From the NCBI GenBank assembly GCA_040954595.2, contig CM082593.2:11656001-11720000 (forward strand): a stretch of DNA of 64,000 nucleotides, written 5' to 3'. This DNA comes from Balanoglossus misakiensis. Taxonomy: Eukaryota; Hemichordata. The notes under the pieces are model-generated. The model saw only the letters and a list, made by a program, of their open reading frames with translations, searched no databases and was not told the origin of the DNA. The position numbers and the translations under genes are program-made. Shown in pieces: positions 23,242-35,861 of this stretch; the stretch's first letter is position 1, and every line of letters begins with the position of its first letter.

Positions 23242-23776
23242 TACTACCACGTGAGGACACGTGTGATGACACTCTGCTTGATCTTGCTGATTTAAATCTA
23301 GGTGTCTTACTACCAATATGGGACACGCTATCTTCTGGCCCCACGGTGTCTGCCAACATGGAATCATGCAGCCCATGGCGAAATAGCCAGGTGTCAACTA
23401 CATGCTGAAATTCATCAAACCCAGTCATACGTGGTAATGACCAACTGGTATACATATGTTGTTTTTCTTTTTCATCCAATGACTCATGGTATTTGACATC
23501 AGCCTCTTTGAAGTTTTCAAAGGCAACTTCACATTCTTTCATTTTAGTTTTCACCAAAATACCATTGACTTTATCTTCCATCAGAGATGTTATCTGATTC
23601 ATCAATGTTGTTACTCTACCATAGATGTGTGATCTGGTAGTTTTCAATCTTTCTCTTTCAGCTTCTTTGTGCTTGTCTGTTTTTATGGAGACACGCTTGG
23701 TGTTTTCTGGATTACCAGTAAACAAATCATTTTTCTCTGTTTCCACCATGACCTTTGTATCATCATTGGTGGCCAT
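23242..23776 (-). pseudogene. gag: BEL-2 gag N-terminal part, cut by a TIR insertion
   Basis: Starts at an ATG (MATNDDTKVMVETEK) about 280 bp after the 5' LTR. The ~180-residue segment is rich in Lys and Glu, probably helical, and ends in a serine/arginine-rich stretch (SARSSRVSSHVSSRG). The frame runs directly into the TIR element at 23241 and stops there. The other half of gag resumes at 20251. The offset between the duplicated target sites (2996 bp) and the codon phases on both sides agree: excluding the insert with one target copy keeps the frame. So gag was open here when the insert arrived. Confidence 0.85.
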
Positions 23777-24054
23777 TTTGCTTCTTATTCTGTATAAATT
23801 CACTGTGCTGAATGATACCCAATGCGCCCTGTACGTACGATATGCGCGGTCGAGTACTAGTATGACACAATGACCTTGAAGCTTCTGACATGCGCAGTGG
23901 CGTCTTGACCACGAACGCCAGTTTTCCTCAGCTGAGCCGAGTCCAATGTACTGCTAGACAGGAAAATACTGATAATAAATCGCTGTCCTACCAGATTCTT
24001 TCTACCAATCTTCCGAAGGTGACAGTTTCTGCCCGGTCGATCACAGTTTTCTAC

Positions 24055-24440
24055 TGTAGTAACCTCGATGTGCCGTCTCAAATGGCGCCCTAATTCACAT
24101 CAAAGGCCACAGGGTTCTATAGTATTTGCCGTTAACTAACTGGAGCTCACCATCGCCGACGAACATTCCTTGTCAGATGTCACAGAAAACGCTGCTCGGA
24201 ACTTTACACGAACATTTAATGACTGAACATACAACACTGGCACTGGATGATGCGTCGCGGTGGTTGAAGTTTCCGTAGAAAACTGCCAAAATCCCCAGGC
24301 TAACTGTGCAAAAGTCCTCACATGTGCGCCATGGAATTTTCCAGATATTTTCTAAACAAAAGCGCATGCGCTAATGTACTCACAGCGCGAGGGCGCTAGA
24401 CTAAATATTTCAGTTTCTCTAAGAACTGGGCGTCCTTACA
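24055..24440 (-). repeat. BEL-2 5' LTR (386 bp)
   Basis: The upstream LTR of the minus-strand element. No clear TATA box was found by eye. The sequence just inside it on the minus strand (gtagaaaactgtgatcg) does not begin with TGG, so I cannot place a primer binding site with confidence. Confidence 0.92.
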
Positions 24441-25649
24441 ACCAGTGTGCAACTATAGTGTCAGGGTTTTAGCCGACTTATGCTGTAGGAAATCTGAGTT
24501 GATGAACGGGAATTCAATGTTAGAAAACCCGTGTGGAAAGTATCTCTACCCGTTTGAAACTAAGAAAAGAATTTATTCTTATTTATTTTGTAAAAAAGAC
24601 AATATTTCGAAAAAAAGTCGAAAATGGTAATTTTGTCTTGGGTGATTCAAATTATACCGCCTTTTCTGGAATTTGCAGCACTTTTTACAAGAGAACGACA
24701 CTTCATGATCCATAATATTTCCGAAAATGAAGAAAAGAGTTAATTTTTCATGATTTTTTAAAAATTTACCATTTTTGTCAAAATATGGCCAAAATGGCTA
24801 TTTTTTCTTGAATTCCGTCAATATCTCTGCATTTTTGGAGTGGTCGAAAGTTTTAACATACAATCAACATGTCATATATGATCGGGGCACCAAATTCGAA
24901 AAAGAAAGGTTTTTTTATTTTTTTTTCTAAAGATGACATTTTCAAGAAAAATTTGTTAAAACGCAATTTTGTCTGCAGTGAGCCAAATTAGACGGTATTT
25001 TGTGGAATTTGTATCGATATATACATACGAAGAGCATTCTATACTCCATCAGATTTCCGAAAATGTAGAAAACAGGTATTTTTTGTAATTTTCAAAAATT
25101 TACCATTTTGACCAAATTATGGCTAAAATTGTTATTTTCGTGTTGAATGCCGCCAGTGTCACTGCTTTTAAAAGTCATAAAAACTTTTAACATACAAGCA
25201 ATTGTTTATATATGATGAGGTCACCGAATTAAAAAAATAAAGAATGTTTTGCCTAAAAATGACCTTTTAGGTGCAAAAACGAATAAAACGTAATTTTGTA
25301 TTAGATCAGCTCATTCAGAGTGCATTTTTTATAATCAGCACCATTTTTACATATAATGGAAATTTCATACATCATCAGATATCCAAATATGAAAAAATGA
25401 TTTAGATTTTAGATGATTGTCCAAAATTAGCTGATATCTAATAAATGTAGTATTGAACCGTTCTGTTCCCTCCCCCCCCCCCTACATTATATGCGGTACG
25501 CCGATGTCAGCTTACCCGGCAGTACTGCAGGCCGTGCCCCCAACTAACGTCGGTGTTTGAAACGCCGTGGTTAAATTCGGGCGCTCTCTATAAATTGACA
25601 GGCAATAATGCAGTCCTACCCGAACAAATGTCGAGTGTTGACCCGCTGT
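24441..25649. repeat. Satellite unit 5, right part
   Basis: The unit resumes with the target duplicate accag. Shortly after (about 24452) it lacks roughly 15 bp found in other units (gtttctgctctagag). The AT-rich block, poly-C tract (about 25470-25482) and spacer follow. Unit length without BEL-2 is about 2043 bp. Confidence 0.88.
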
Positions 25650-27700
25650 GACTTTCCCTCTTCGGTTTGCCCGACTTAGCCAACGTCTTTGTACTAGAGT
25701 GTCGGGTCTTTTGCAGAGCCAGGCCGAAGGAAATCCGACTTGATCACCGTTGCTAACGAACGCTAGTGTCTGTCATGGTGTGCCGGGGTTTTAGTCGAGC
25801 CAGGCCGTAGGAGATCTGACTTGATCATCGTGGTCAATGTACGCGTGTTTCCGCTCTAAAGTGCCGGGGCTTCAGCTAAACCAGGCCGTAGGAAATCCGA
25901 CGTAATCACCGTTGATAACTTACGCCAGTCTGTGTCATATAGAGCCGGAGCACCAGCCGAGTCACGCCATAGGAAATCTGACTTGATCAACGTGGTCAAT
26001 GTACGCATGTTTCTGCTCTAGAGTGCCGGGGCTTCAGCTGAGCCAGGCCGTAGGAAACCCGACGTGATTACCGTTGTTAACTTACGCCAGTCTGTGTCCT
26101 ATATATAGTGCCGGGGCATCAGCCGTGCCAGGCCGAAGGAAATGTGAGTAGATCAACGTGGTCTCTGTACGCGTGTTTCTGCTCTAGAGTGCCAGGGCTT
26201 TAGCCAAGCCATGCCGTAGGAAATCTGACTTGATCAACGTTGCTAACGAACGCTAGTGTCTGTCATAGTGTGCCGGGGTTTTAGTCGAGCCAAGCCGTAG
26301 GAGATTAGACTTGATCAACGTGGTCTCTGTACGCGTGTTTCTGCTCTAGAGTGCCGGGGCTTTATCCAAGCCATGTCGTAGAAAATCTGACTTGATCACC
26401 GTTGCTAACGTACGCTAGTGTCTGTCATATTGTGACGGAGATTTAGCCGAGCCAGGCCGTAGAAAAATCGACTTGTTCAACGTTACCAGTGTGCAACTGT
26501 TTCTGCTCTAGAGTGTCAGGGTTTTAGCCGACTTATGCTGTAGGAAATCTGAGTTGATGAACGGGAATTCAATGTTAGAAAACTCGTATCTGTACCCGTT
26601 TGAAACTAAGAAAAGAATTTATTCTTATTTATTTTGTAAAAAAGACAATTGTTCGAAAAAAAGTCGAAAAGGGTAATTTTGTCTTGGGTGATTAAAATTA
26701 TACTGCCTTTTCTGGAATTTCAGCACTTTTTACAAGAGAACGACACTTCATGCTCCATAATATTTCCGAAAATGAAGAAAAGAGTTTATTTTTTGATAAT
26801 TTTTTAAAAATTTACCATTTTTGTCAAAATATGGCCAAAATGGCTATTTTTTCTTGAATTCCGTCAATATCTCTGCATTTTTGGAGTGGTCGAAAGTTTT
26901 AACATACAATCAACATGTCATATATGATCAGGGCACCAAATTCGAAGAACAAAGGTGTTTTTTTTATTTTTTTTTCTTCTAAAAATGACATTTTCAAGGT
27001 AAATTTGGTAAAACCCAATTTTGTCTGCAGTGAGCCATATTAGACTGTCTTTTGTGGAATTTGTATCGATATATACATACGAAGAGCATTCTATACTCCA
27101 TCAGATTTCCGAAAATGTAGAAAACAGGTATTTTTTGTAATTTTCAAAAATTTACCATTTTGACCAAATTGTGGCTAAAATTGTTATTTTCGTGTTGAAT
27201 GCCGCCAGTGTCACTGCTTTTAAAAGTCATAACAACTTTTAACATACAAGCAATTGTTTATATATGATGAGGTCACCGAATTAAAAAAAAAAGAATGTTT
27301 TGCCTAAAAATGACCTTTTTGGTGCAAAAACGAATAAAACGCAATTTTGTATTAAATCAGCTCATTCAGAGTGCATTTTTTATAATCAGCACCACTTTTA
27401 CATATGATGGAAATTTCATACATCATCAGATATCCAAATATGAAAAAATGATTTAGATTTTAGATGATTGTCCAAAATTAGCTGATATCTAATAAATGTA
27501 GTATTGAACCGTTCTGTTCCCTCCCCCCCCCCCTACATTATATGCGGTACGCCGATGTCAGCTTACCCGGCAGTACTGCAGGCCGTGCCCCCAACTAACG
27601 TCGGTGTTTGAAACGCCCTGGTAAAATTCGGGCTTTCTCTATAAATTGACAGGCAATAATGCAGTCCTACCCGAACAAATGTCGAGTGTTGACCCGCTGT
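25650..27700. repeat. Satellite unit 6 (2051 bp)
   Basis: A complete, uninterrupted unit with all three parts. A small deletion near 26582 removes part of the cccgtgtggaaagtatc phrase. The poly-C tract is near 27522-27533. Confidence 0.9.
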
Positions 27701-29825
27701 GACTTTCCCTCTTCGGTTTGCCCGATTAGGCAACGTCTTTGTACTAGAGTGTCGGGTCTTTTGCAGAGCCAGGCCGAAGGAAATCCGACTTGATCACCGT
27801 TGCTAACGAACGCTAGTGTCTGTCATGGTGTGCCGGGGTTTTAGTCGAGCCAGGCCGTAGGAGATCTGACTTGATCATCGTGGTCAATGTACGCGTGTTT
27901 CCGCGCTAAAGTGCCGGGGCTTCAGCTAAACCAGGCCGTAGGAAATCCGACGTAATCACCGTTGAAAACTTACGCCAGTCTGTCTCATATAGAGCCGGTG
28001 CATCAGCCGAGTCACGCCGTAGGAAATCTGACTTGATCAACGTGGTCAATGTACGCCTGTTTCTGCTCTAGAGTGCCGGGGCTTCAGCTGAGCCAGGCCG
28101 TAGGAAACCCGACGTGATTACCGTTGTTAACTTACGCCAGTCTGTGTCCTATATATAGTGCCGGGGCATCAGCCGTGCCAGGCCGAAGGAAATGTGAGTA
28201 GATCAACGTGGTCTCTGTACGCGTGTTTCTGCTCTAGAGTGCCAGGGCTTTAGCCAAGCCATGCCGTAGGAAATCTGACTTGATCAACGTTGCTAACGAA
28301 CGCTAGTGTCTGTCATAGTGTGCCGGGGTTTTAGTTGAGCCAAGCCGTAGGAGATCAGACTTGATCAACGTTGCTAACGAACGCTAGTGTCTGTCATAGT
28401 GTGCCGGGGTTTTAGTCGAGCCAAGCCGTAGGAGATCAGACTTGATCAACGTGGTCTCTGTACGCGTGTTTCGGCTCTAGAGTGCCGGGGCTTTATCCAA
28501 GCCATGCCGTAGAAAATCTGACTTGATCACCGTTGCTAACGTACGCTAGTGTCTGTCATATTGTGACGGAGATTTAGCCGAGCCAGGCCATAGAAAAATC
28601 GACTTGTTCAACGTTACCAGTGTGCAACTGTTTCTGCTCTAGAGTGTCAGGGTTTTAGCCGACTTATGCTGTAGGAAATCTGAGTTGATGAACGGGAATT
28701 CAATGTTAGAAAACCCGTGTGGAAAGTATCTCTACCCGTTTGAAACTAAGAAAAGAATTTATTCTTATTTATTTTGTAAAAAAGACAATTTTTCGAAAAA
28801 AAAGTCGAAAATGGTAATTTTGTCTTGGGTGATTCAAATTATACCGCCTTTTCTGGAATTTGCAGCACTTTTTACAAGAGAACGACACTTCATGCTCCAT
28901 AATATTTCCGAAAATGAAGAAAAGAGTTAATTTTTTATGATTTTTTAAAAATTTACCATTTGTGTCAAAATATGGCCAAAATGGCTATTTTTTCTTGAAT
29001 TCCGTCAATATCTCTGCATTTTTGGAGTGGTCGAAAGTTTTAACATACAATCAACATGTCATATATGATCAGGGCACCAAATTCGAAGAACAAAGGTTTT
29101 TTTTATTTTTCTTCTAAAAATGACATTTTCAAGAAAAATTTGGTAAAACGCAATTTTGTCTGAAGTGAGCCAAATTAGACGGTCTTTTGTGGAATTTGTA
29201 TCGATATATATATACGAAGAGCATTCTATACTCCATCAGATTTCCGAAAATGTAGAAAACAGGTATTTTTTGTAATTTTCAAAAATTTACCATTTTGACC
29301 AAATTGTGGCTAAAATTGTTATTTTCGTGTTAAATGCCGCCAGTGTCACTGCTTTTAAAAGTCATAAAAACTTTTAACATACAAGCAATTGTTTATATAT
29401 GATCAGGTCACCGAATTAAAAAAATAAAGAATGTTTTGCCTAAAAATGACCTTTTTGGTGCAAAAAAGATTAAAACGCAATTTTGTATTAAATCAGAATG
29501 CATTTTTTATAATCAGCACCATTTTTACATATAATGGAAATGTCATACATCATCAGATATCCAAATATGAAAACATGATTTAGATTTTAGATGATTGTCC
29601 AAAATTAGCTGATATCTAATAAATGTAGTATTGAACCGTTCTGTTCCCCCCCCCCCCCTACATTATATGCGGTACGCCGATGTCAGCTTACCCGGCAGTA
29701 CTGCAGGCCGTGCCCCCAACTAACGTCGGTGTTTGAAACGCCCTGGTTAAATTTGGGCTTTCTCTAGAAATTGACAGGCAATAATGCAGTCCTACCCGAA
29801 CAAATGTCAAGTGTTGAACCGCTGT
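27701..29825. repeat. Satellite unit 7 (one extra subrepeat)
   Basis: Complete, 2125 bp. One ~80-bp subrepeat is duplicated near 28295-28440: two successive copies of the version beginning tgctaacgaacgctagtg. A short deletion in the third AT-rich subrepeat (near 29490) removes the ctcattcag phrase. The poly-C tract is near 29646-29659. Confidence 0.9.
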
Positions 29826-29947
29826 GACTTTCCCTCTTCTGTTTGCCGGACTTAGCCAACGTCTTTAGCTTCAGCTAAACCAGGCCGTAGGAAATCCGAC
29901 GTAATCACCGTTGACAACTTACGCCAGTCTGTGTCATATAGAGCCGG
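29826..29947. repeat. Satellite unit 8, left part, before BEL-3
   Basis: The unit start is followed near 29867 by a jump from the first spacer phrase to the subrepeat reading cttcagctaaaccaggcc, so about two subrepeats are missing. It is cut by BEL-3 just after gagccgg. Confidence 0.85.
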
Positions 29948-30585
29948 TGTAAGTGCAGTCCTCCCTGATTGGATGGCTGTGTGTGCAGGTGCACATGCAC
30001 ATAGTGGTTATCCAATATGCAAATTTCCTTTTCACTATAAATTGGCACCTCGCCAGTGTGCAAGTTTTCATTTCATCGTCAGGCCTTCTAGGCTACATGT
30101 TTGTGAGCACTGCACTGCATGCTTTTTGAACCCCTAAAAGCGTCACCATCTGCGGTAAGACTTTCCTGTTTTATTTAGCGATACAGAGCGGTCTTTCAAC
30201 AGAAGCAGCGGCTATCCAGGACGCAGACTACTTCATTTATAAACCATTAATTTTGAGCGATTGAGTAGAATTGATTTGAATTTACTTACCTGTAAACGCT
30301 GTATTTTTGGAATTTGCTTTGTAATTGAGTTTGAACTTCTGTATCGGCATTTTACATTTACCTTTGAATACTTACTTGAATTTATTTCGTCTATGTATTT
30401 GTTTATACAGAACCGTGTTGTACCCGTGTTATACCAGTGTTATACCAGTATTAGAACCGTGTTATTACGTCGTGCACGGTCTATTTTGTATGCACCGAAC
30501 AGTTTGCTCCTCGTAGACAGTAAAATAAAAGGAGAATTTTTATACAACACGAGTGTCCAGAGTGTGTACTCCAGGGGCCCATGCA
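29948..30585 (+). repeat. BEL-3 5' LTR (~638 bp)
   Basis: The start is set by the satellite junction and TG; the end (gggcccatgca) is tentative because no second LTR exists for comparison. It has a textbook promoter order: CCAAT (30012), octamer ATGCAAAT (30017-30024), TATAAATT (30036-30043), then an AATAAA (30524-30529) about 60 bp before the proposed end. A possible primer site starting TGG lies at about 30595. Confidence 0.78.
30012..30043 (+). promoter_or_regulatory. BEL-3 LTR core promoter
   Basis: CCAAT, an ATGCAAAT octamer and TATAAATT lie within 32 bp, with transcription expected to start about 30 bp after the TATA box, near 30066. The octamer is the classic POU-factor site; whether it is used here is inference. 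Confidence 0.65.
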
Positions 30586-30671
30586 AGTAGGAATTGGATC
30601 CTACATAGTTCTCAGATGACGTTGGACTGAAACCTGGTGTAACCGTGTACTAGCAGATACATTAGAAAGTC

Positions 30672-32480
30672 ATGGCAACTGGAAACGACGAGGTGTTCCA
30701 CGTTCCAGCAGCACCAGGCCCTGTCTCCGTCAAGAGTAGCAGTTCATCAAAAACAGCTAGCTCAACAAGAGAAGAAAAAGCCGGTAAGCCGATTGATTTA
30801 GTTCTCAAATTAAGGAGATCAATTATCGCTTACCGCGGCCATATGACACGTATTTACATGGATGTAGAGACCATGTTAATGTCGTCGCCTGACTACCAAG
30901 CAGTTACCAAAAAGAAAGAAGACTTGGATAGGATTTTTACTTCATATACAAATACTTGTTATGAATATCAGAAACATCTTTCAAGGTCCGAACAAGAAAG
31001 TGTACGACTTGAACACGAATCTGAAGTTAACAGAAAAGAGTGTCTGGAACAACGCCTGAAGAACTGGATTTCGTCTCATCGAATCACGATAACAACTCCG
31101 TCACGTGGGTTGGAGCCAGAAGTGCCACCAGCTTCACAAGAGGATGATGTCAACGGTTCAGCGGCTTCCAAAAATTCACGTCACTCTACCAAGGACCAGG
31201 TAAAATCTGTAAAAAAGAAATCACATAGTCAAACGTCTTATGGAAATGGTAACCGGCAGACAAGTAATATATGTTCTTTATCGAGTTCAAAGGCAAGTCG
31301 AGCTTCAAGAATTGCAAGAAGGAAGATATTGGAAACCCAGCTTGAACTTGAAAAGATACAGCAAGAAGAAGAAGCCAAAGCCAAGCTTCGTGATCTGCGA
31401 CTTCGAGAAGAAGAAATAAAGATGCAGTCAACATTGAAGATTCTAGACGTTCAACAGAAGTTAAAACAGGCTGAAATGGAGGCTGAATTAGCAGAAGAGG
31501 GAACTTCGTTTCATTCCAAAGAATATTTTGTTGATACAAGTGAAGCAAGGATGACCAGTCCAAGTGAGAAGATTGACAGGTATTTCCAGTCTTTTCAAGA
31601 TTATCACCCCCATGTATTGTCGAGTGGTCCCCCAGTAGAAGTTTCCCGGTTCAACACAACAACAACTTTGCTTAAAGACAGACCGCTGTCCGAAAATGTG
31701 AAACAGTTGGAGGGCAATGTGGCAGCATTAAATCCGAATGCACCAGAATTGCAGCCCGTGGACCACAATATTGGGGAACAACTTTATAGAAATGAACCAA
31801 GTCCATTGCGGGATGGGCAACACGAAATCCTACAGAGTATGATAAGACAACAGAGTGAAGCCACGCAAGCACTTGTAACTAGTTTGAATTTGCCGAAGCG
31901 GGAATTCCTATCGTTTAATGGTGACCCAGTAGTGTACCCCACGTTCATCAGAAATTTTGAGATAAACATTGTAAACGGAACAACCGATGATGGCACTAGA
32001 TTGGCTTATCTCATCCAATACTGCACTGGACCAGCCAAAGAAGCAATCAAGAACTGAGTGATTCTACCTCCAGAACAAGGTTACACTGAAGCAAGGAAAA
32101 TATTATACCAGAATTTCGGCCAGAAACACACGATCGTCCATGCCACCATAGACAAAGTCGTCAAGGGACCACAGATCAAGGCCACGGACACATCAAAGTT
32201 GCTACAGTTGGCACGTGACATGAATAATTGTCATATGTGTTCCAGCCAAATGAAATACACCGCTGATCTGAACTCCATGGATACATTGGAGAAGATAGTG
32301 AGACGCCTACCTACATTTCTACAAGCAGATTGGGCAAAAGAAGCTGGAAGAATGATTTACTCCGGTATTGAACCAGAATTCATCCATCTGACAGCGTTTT
32401 TGGAGAAGCGAGCAGCCTTGGCCAATACAAGATTCGGGATGTTGGTTGGATCAAAACCAGAACCAGAGAGAGACGTATAG
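30672..32480 (+). pseudogene. gag: BEL-3 gag (in-frame stops)
   Basis: ATG at 30672 (MATGNDEVFHVPAAPG). The N-terminus is a serine-rich, basic region; residues about 200-270 form a long coiled coil (LELEKIQQEEEAKAKLRDLR). Then comes the BEL gag core (FLSFNGDPVVYPTFIRNFE). A TGA at 32055-32057 interrupts it, but the same frame continues from 32058 (LPPEQGYTEARKILYQNFG) to a TAG at 32478-32480. Total length about 600 codons. It would form the particle; the two stops silence it. The start matches the BEL-2 gag start (MAT...), which supports it. Confidence 0.9.
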
Positions 32481-33640
32481 TCCAGGGTCAAACAATTCAC
32501 CAAGGCTACTACTTTGACCACTCAAGTGGGTCATGAAATGTACGGCAAGACGCAAGACAAACCCTACTGCCAATCCAAGAGAGAAATTAGATGTCTTTTC
32601 TGCCAAGGACAACACCAACTGCAGAGATGCCGGAAGTTTGCCAGGAAGTCGTTCATGGAGAAGAAAACGTTTGTGCGAAAACAGAACCTCTGTGATTGTT
32701 GTCTGGAAGCAACCCCTTGACACTTCGCTAAAAACTGCAAAAGTGGATTGTTTTGTCCAGTAACTGACTGTGGAAGACTTCACCACCCATTACTACACCC
32801 AGTATCGTCACATCCTAGCCAGTCGTCAAATGAAGTGTATCCCAGTGGAAGTGGTAGACCAGCTCCACCCACAACACGTCTTGGGAAGAATAAAGACGAG
32901 AAAAGTGACGGGAATTCTGAAGTAACCAATGGGGCCGGTAACACCGTTCATTGTAAAGCAACCAGGACAAACAAGCCACGTATCAGCCTACAAGTTGTAC
33001 CAGTCCGAGTAAGTGGAGTGGAGGGAGGAGCAGAGATTGAAACTTATGCATTCCTGGACAATGGTTCAGACACAACAATATGTCTCTCATCTCTAGCAGA
33101 CAGACTTGGTTTGGGTGGACAACCCATTACATATACACTTTCCACACTTGATGCTGAAACGAAGAAGTATGGACGTGAAGTTAAATTAGATGTACGAGGT
33201 CTACATAGAAATCAAAGTGTTCATCTTGATAAGGTATGGACGACGGACAAACTTCCCATAACGGCAAACAGTATACCAACAGCAGAGGATACGAAGGAAT
33301 GGTCTCATCTGAAGGATGTTGAATTACCAGAATTGCAGAACAAGGAAGTCACAATCCTGATCGGTAACGACATTCCAGAAGCACACTGGGTCCTGGAGGA
33401 AAGACGTGCCGGGAGAAAACAACCATACGCAATCCGAACATTACTTGGATGGACGTTGATTGGGCCGATGAAAGGAAAGAAAGAAACCAACTCATCAATC
33501 AACTTTATCAATATGGACCAGATCATCGACAGTGATACTTCTATCAAAGGTATGGAGTCCATTTCATCACAATTGGAAAGGATGTACAATGCCGACTTCA
33601 ACGAAAATCTAGTGGATACTAAAGAATGCATGTCATCAAC
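32481..33640 (+). pseudogene. pol: BEL-3 zinc knuckles and protease
   Basis: Same frame as gag. The first Cys/His cluster is CLFCQGQHQLQRC, then CDCC; a TGA at 32718-32720 interrupts; then CPVTDCGRLHHPLLH. The aspartic protease loop is AFLDNGSDTTICL (around 33050-33090). The following region resembles the protease-RT linker of BEL-2 (LIGNDIPEAHWVL against LIGGNVPEAFEPW). Near 33630 the frame is lost, and by comparison with BEL-2 about 40 residues of linker are missing, so this is a small deletion with a frame change. The frame stays open by chance to 33794 with a lysine-rich tail. Confidence 0.88.
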
Positions 33641-35434
33641 CTACTCAAAAGACGTCTACTTAAAGATCCAGATCTCCATGAAAAGTACAGTACAACTATA
33701 CAAGACTATATTGTACAAGGTCATGCAAAAGAAGTATCTGATGAAAACAAAGAAGACGATAGACGGTTATGGTACCTACCTCATCATCCGGTGACGCATC
33801 CCATGAAACCAGAAAAGGTGAGAGTCGTCTTCGATTGTGCTGCCAAATGTGGAGGAACTTCACTGAACGATCAACTCCTGCAGGGTCCGGATTTGACCAA
33901 TTCCTTGGTTGGAGTCTTGCTACGGTTCCGTCAGTATCCTGTTGCAGTGGTTGCTGATATCAAGCAAATGTTTCACCAAGTTCATGTCGACCCCGAAGAT
34001 TGTGATGTCCTGCGATTCCTATGGTGGCCTAACGGTGACCTCACGAAGGAGCCCGTCGATCATCAAATGCTTGTTCATTTGTTTGGCGCGACATCATCAC
34101 CTAGTTGTTCAGCATACGCCCTCCGGAGAACAGCTGATGACAATAGAAGTAACTTCGACTCGGACATCATAGATGCTGTCTACAGAAATTTCTACGTGGA
34201 TGATTTCTTAAAATCAGTACTTGCCGTGGACACAGCCAAGAGACTCATCACTGAAGTTTCAGCCCTTTTGTCTAATGGTGGATTTCATCTGACCAAATGG
34301 ATTTCTAATTGCACAGAAGTATTGTCCTCCATCCCGTCAGAAGAAAGGGCGCCATATGTGATGAATTTAGACCTGGAAGACTTACCAGTTGACAGAGCTC
34401 TTGGTGTACAATGGGACATTCAAGAAGATACTATGAGCTTCAGAGTTGGCAAGGAAAGTAAAAGTGAAACTCGAAGAGGGATTCTCTCAGTTGTAGTATC
34501 TGTGTACGACCCACTAGGATTTGTTGCACCATTTGTATTGCCGGCTAAGCGCATATTACAAGAATTATGCAAAGAAGGATGTGGATGGGATGAAGCCATA
34601 CCAGTGAAATATCTAGTTGTTTGGCGTGAATGGTTACAGAAGTTACCGATGTTAAAAGCCATGGTAATTCCACGGTGTTACACACCTCCAGGTTTTGGCC
34701 AGCCACAATCTATAGAAATTCATCATTTCTGCGATGCTTCAACGGAAGGATATGGGGTTGTTTCCTACCTACGGTTTATTGACAAAGGTGGTAATTTTCA
34801 CTGCAGCCTCGTGACTGGCAAATCTAGAGTTGCTCCACTGAAGACCATTACAGTACCAAGATTGGAATTGACAGCAGCAACAGTGGCCGTTAAAGTCAGC
34901 AAACAGATAAAAGAAGAACTTCAATTTCCTATCCATCGAGAGCGATTCTGGACAGACTCTACCATTGTTATACAATATATCTGCAGCTCAACAAGACGCT
35001 TCAAGACCTTTGTAGCCAACCGCCTACAACTAATACACGATGCAACACTACCGTCACAATGGCATCATGTTCCTTCACAACTCAATCCAGCTGATTGTGC
35101 CTCCCGAGGTATTACCTTGAATGCCGCCAAAGCGAAGTCCAAACTGTGGTTCGAAGGTCCAGAATTTCTCTGGAAATCTGAAGGAAACTGGCCAACCCAA
35201 CCTACCGACTTACCAAGAATATCGGATGAGGACAACGAATTGAAAATGGCAAAGGTATGCGCAGTGGTAAACAGCAACCAGACGGATGACACTGATATCA
35301 TCCATTCGTTAATTCACAGATTTCGTCATGGTACAAACTTTGCAAATCTGTCGCTTGGATTTTACGATACAAGAAGTATCTCCGAGCTCGCATTGAGAAT
35401 GGCGGAAATGGTAAAGTTCCGGTTGGTGCTCTAA
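33626..35434 (+). pseudogene. pol: BEL-3 reverse transcriptase and RNase H (602 codons)
   Basis: All RT landmarks are present: [20 protein letters not shown], first catalytic Asp D111 (VVADIKQMF), FGATSSPSC (153-161), YVDD (190-193). The connection has [10 protein letters not shown]. RNase H has D370 (FCDAS), E414 (RLEL), D444 (WTDS) and D490 (NPAD). After about residue 575 a 1-nt shift (near 35350-35360) moves the true frame; the readable continuation is [10 protein letters not shown] in frame 1, while this frame ends in an unrelated tail at 35434. This is the best preserved RT in the window. Confidence 0.93.
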
Positions 35435-35861
35435 CGGTGTCAGAAGTGTCCGATGCTACCTTAGAAGTCATTAGAGTCGTTCAACGGAAAGCGTTTCCTA
35501 AGGAAATATCAACACAGTTGAAGAATCCAAGCAGAAAACCAGATTCTGAAGGATATACCAGTCCACTTTGCAGACTCAGTCCAATCTACAAAGATGGCAT
35601 TATACACGTTGGTGGAAGACTAAACAACTCCCCCATAGATGAAACCACAAAACATCCTATTATTCTACCCCATAATCATCAAGTGACCGAATTAATTGTT
35701 CAGTTTTTCCATGAGCAGGAAGGTCACGTAGGAACCACCCATGTGTTATCCAGAATCCGAAAAGAATATTGGATTTTGAGAGGCCAAGCTACTGTCAGAA
35801 GAATTCTGCGGAAATGTGTAGTGTGCAGGAGATGGAATGCAAGACCTGGAACGCAAATAAA
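35360..35861 (+). pseudogene. pol: BEL-3 integrase zinc domain
   Basis: In the frame that opens near 35360 the pre-integrase region reads [20 protein letters not shown]. The zinc-binding module follows: FFHEQEGHVGTTHVL, with the two His, and CVVC with the two Cys near 35815-35830. The frame then runs into the TIR insertion and stops a few codons inside it. On the far side the same frame resumes at 36455. Confidence 0.88.

Larger units (their letters stand above)
15032..24440 (-). mobile_element. BEL-2: BEL/Pao retrotransposon with nested insertions
   Basis: A 9.4-kb minus-strand element with direct LTRs (15032-15418 and 24055-24440) that begin TG and end CA on both strands, and a 5-bp target duplication accag (15027-15031 and 24441-24445). 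The LTR pair differs at only a handful of positions. The minus-strand order is gag N-terminus, a 2.99-kb TIR insertion, gag C-terminus with zinc knuckles, protease, RT, RNase H, and a remnant of integrase. Without the TIR insertion the element is about 6.4 kb, the same as BEL-1. The frame has at least two stops, several shifts, and a deletion that removed the integrase core. Low LTR divergence against so many pol defects suggests either recent insertion of an already defective copy or fast decay. Confidence 0.95.
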
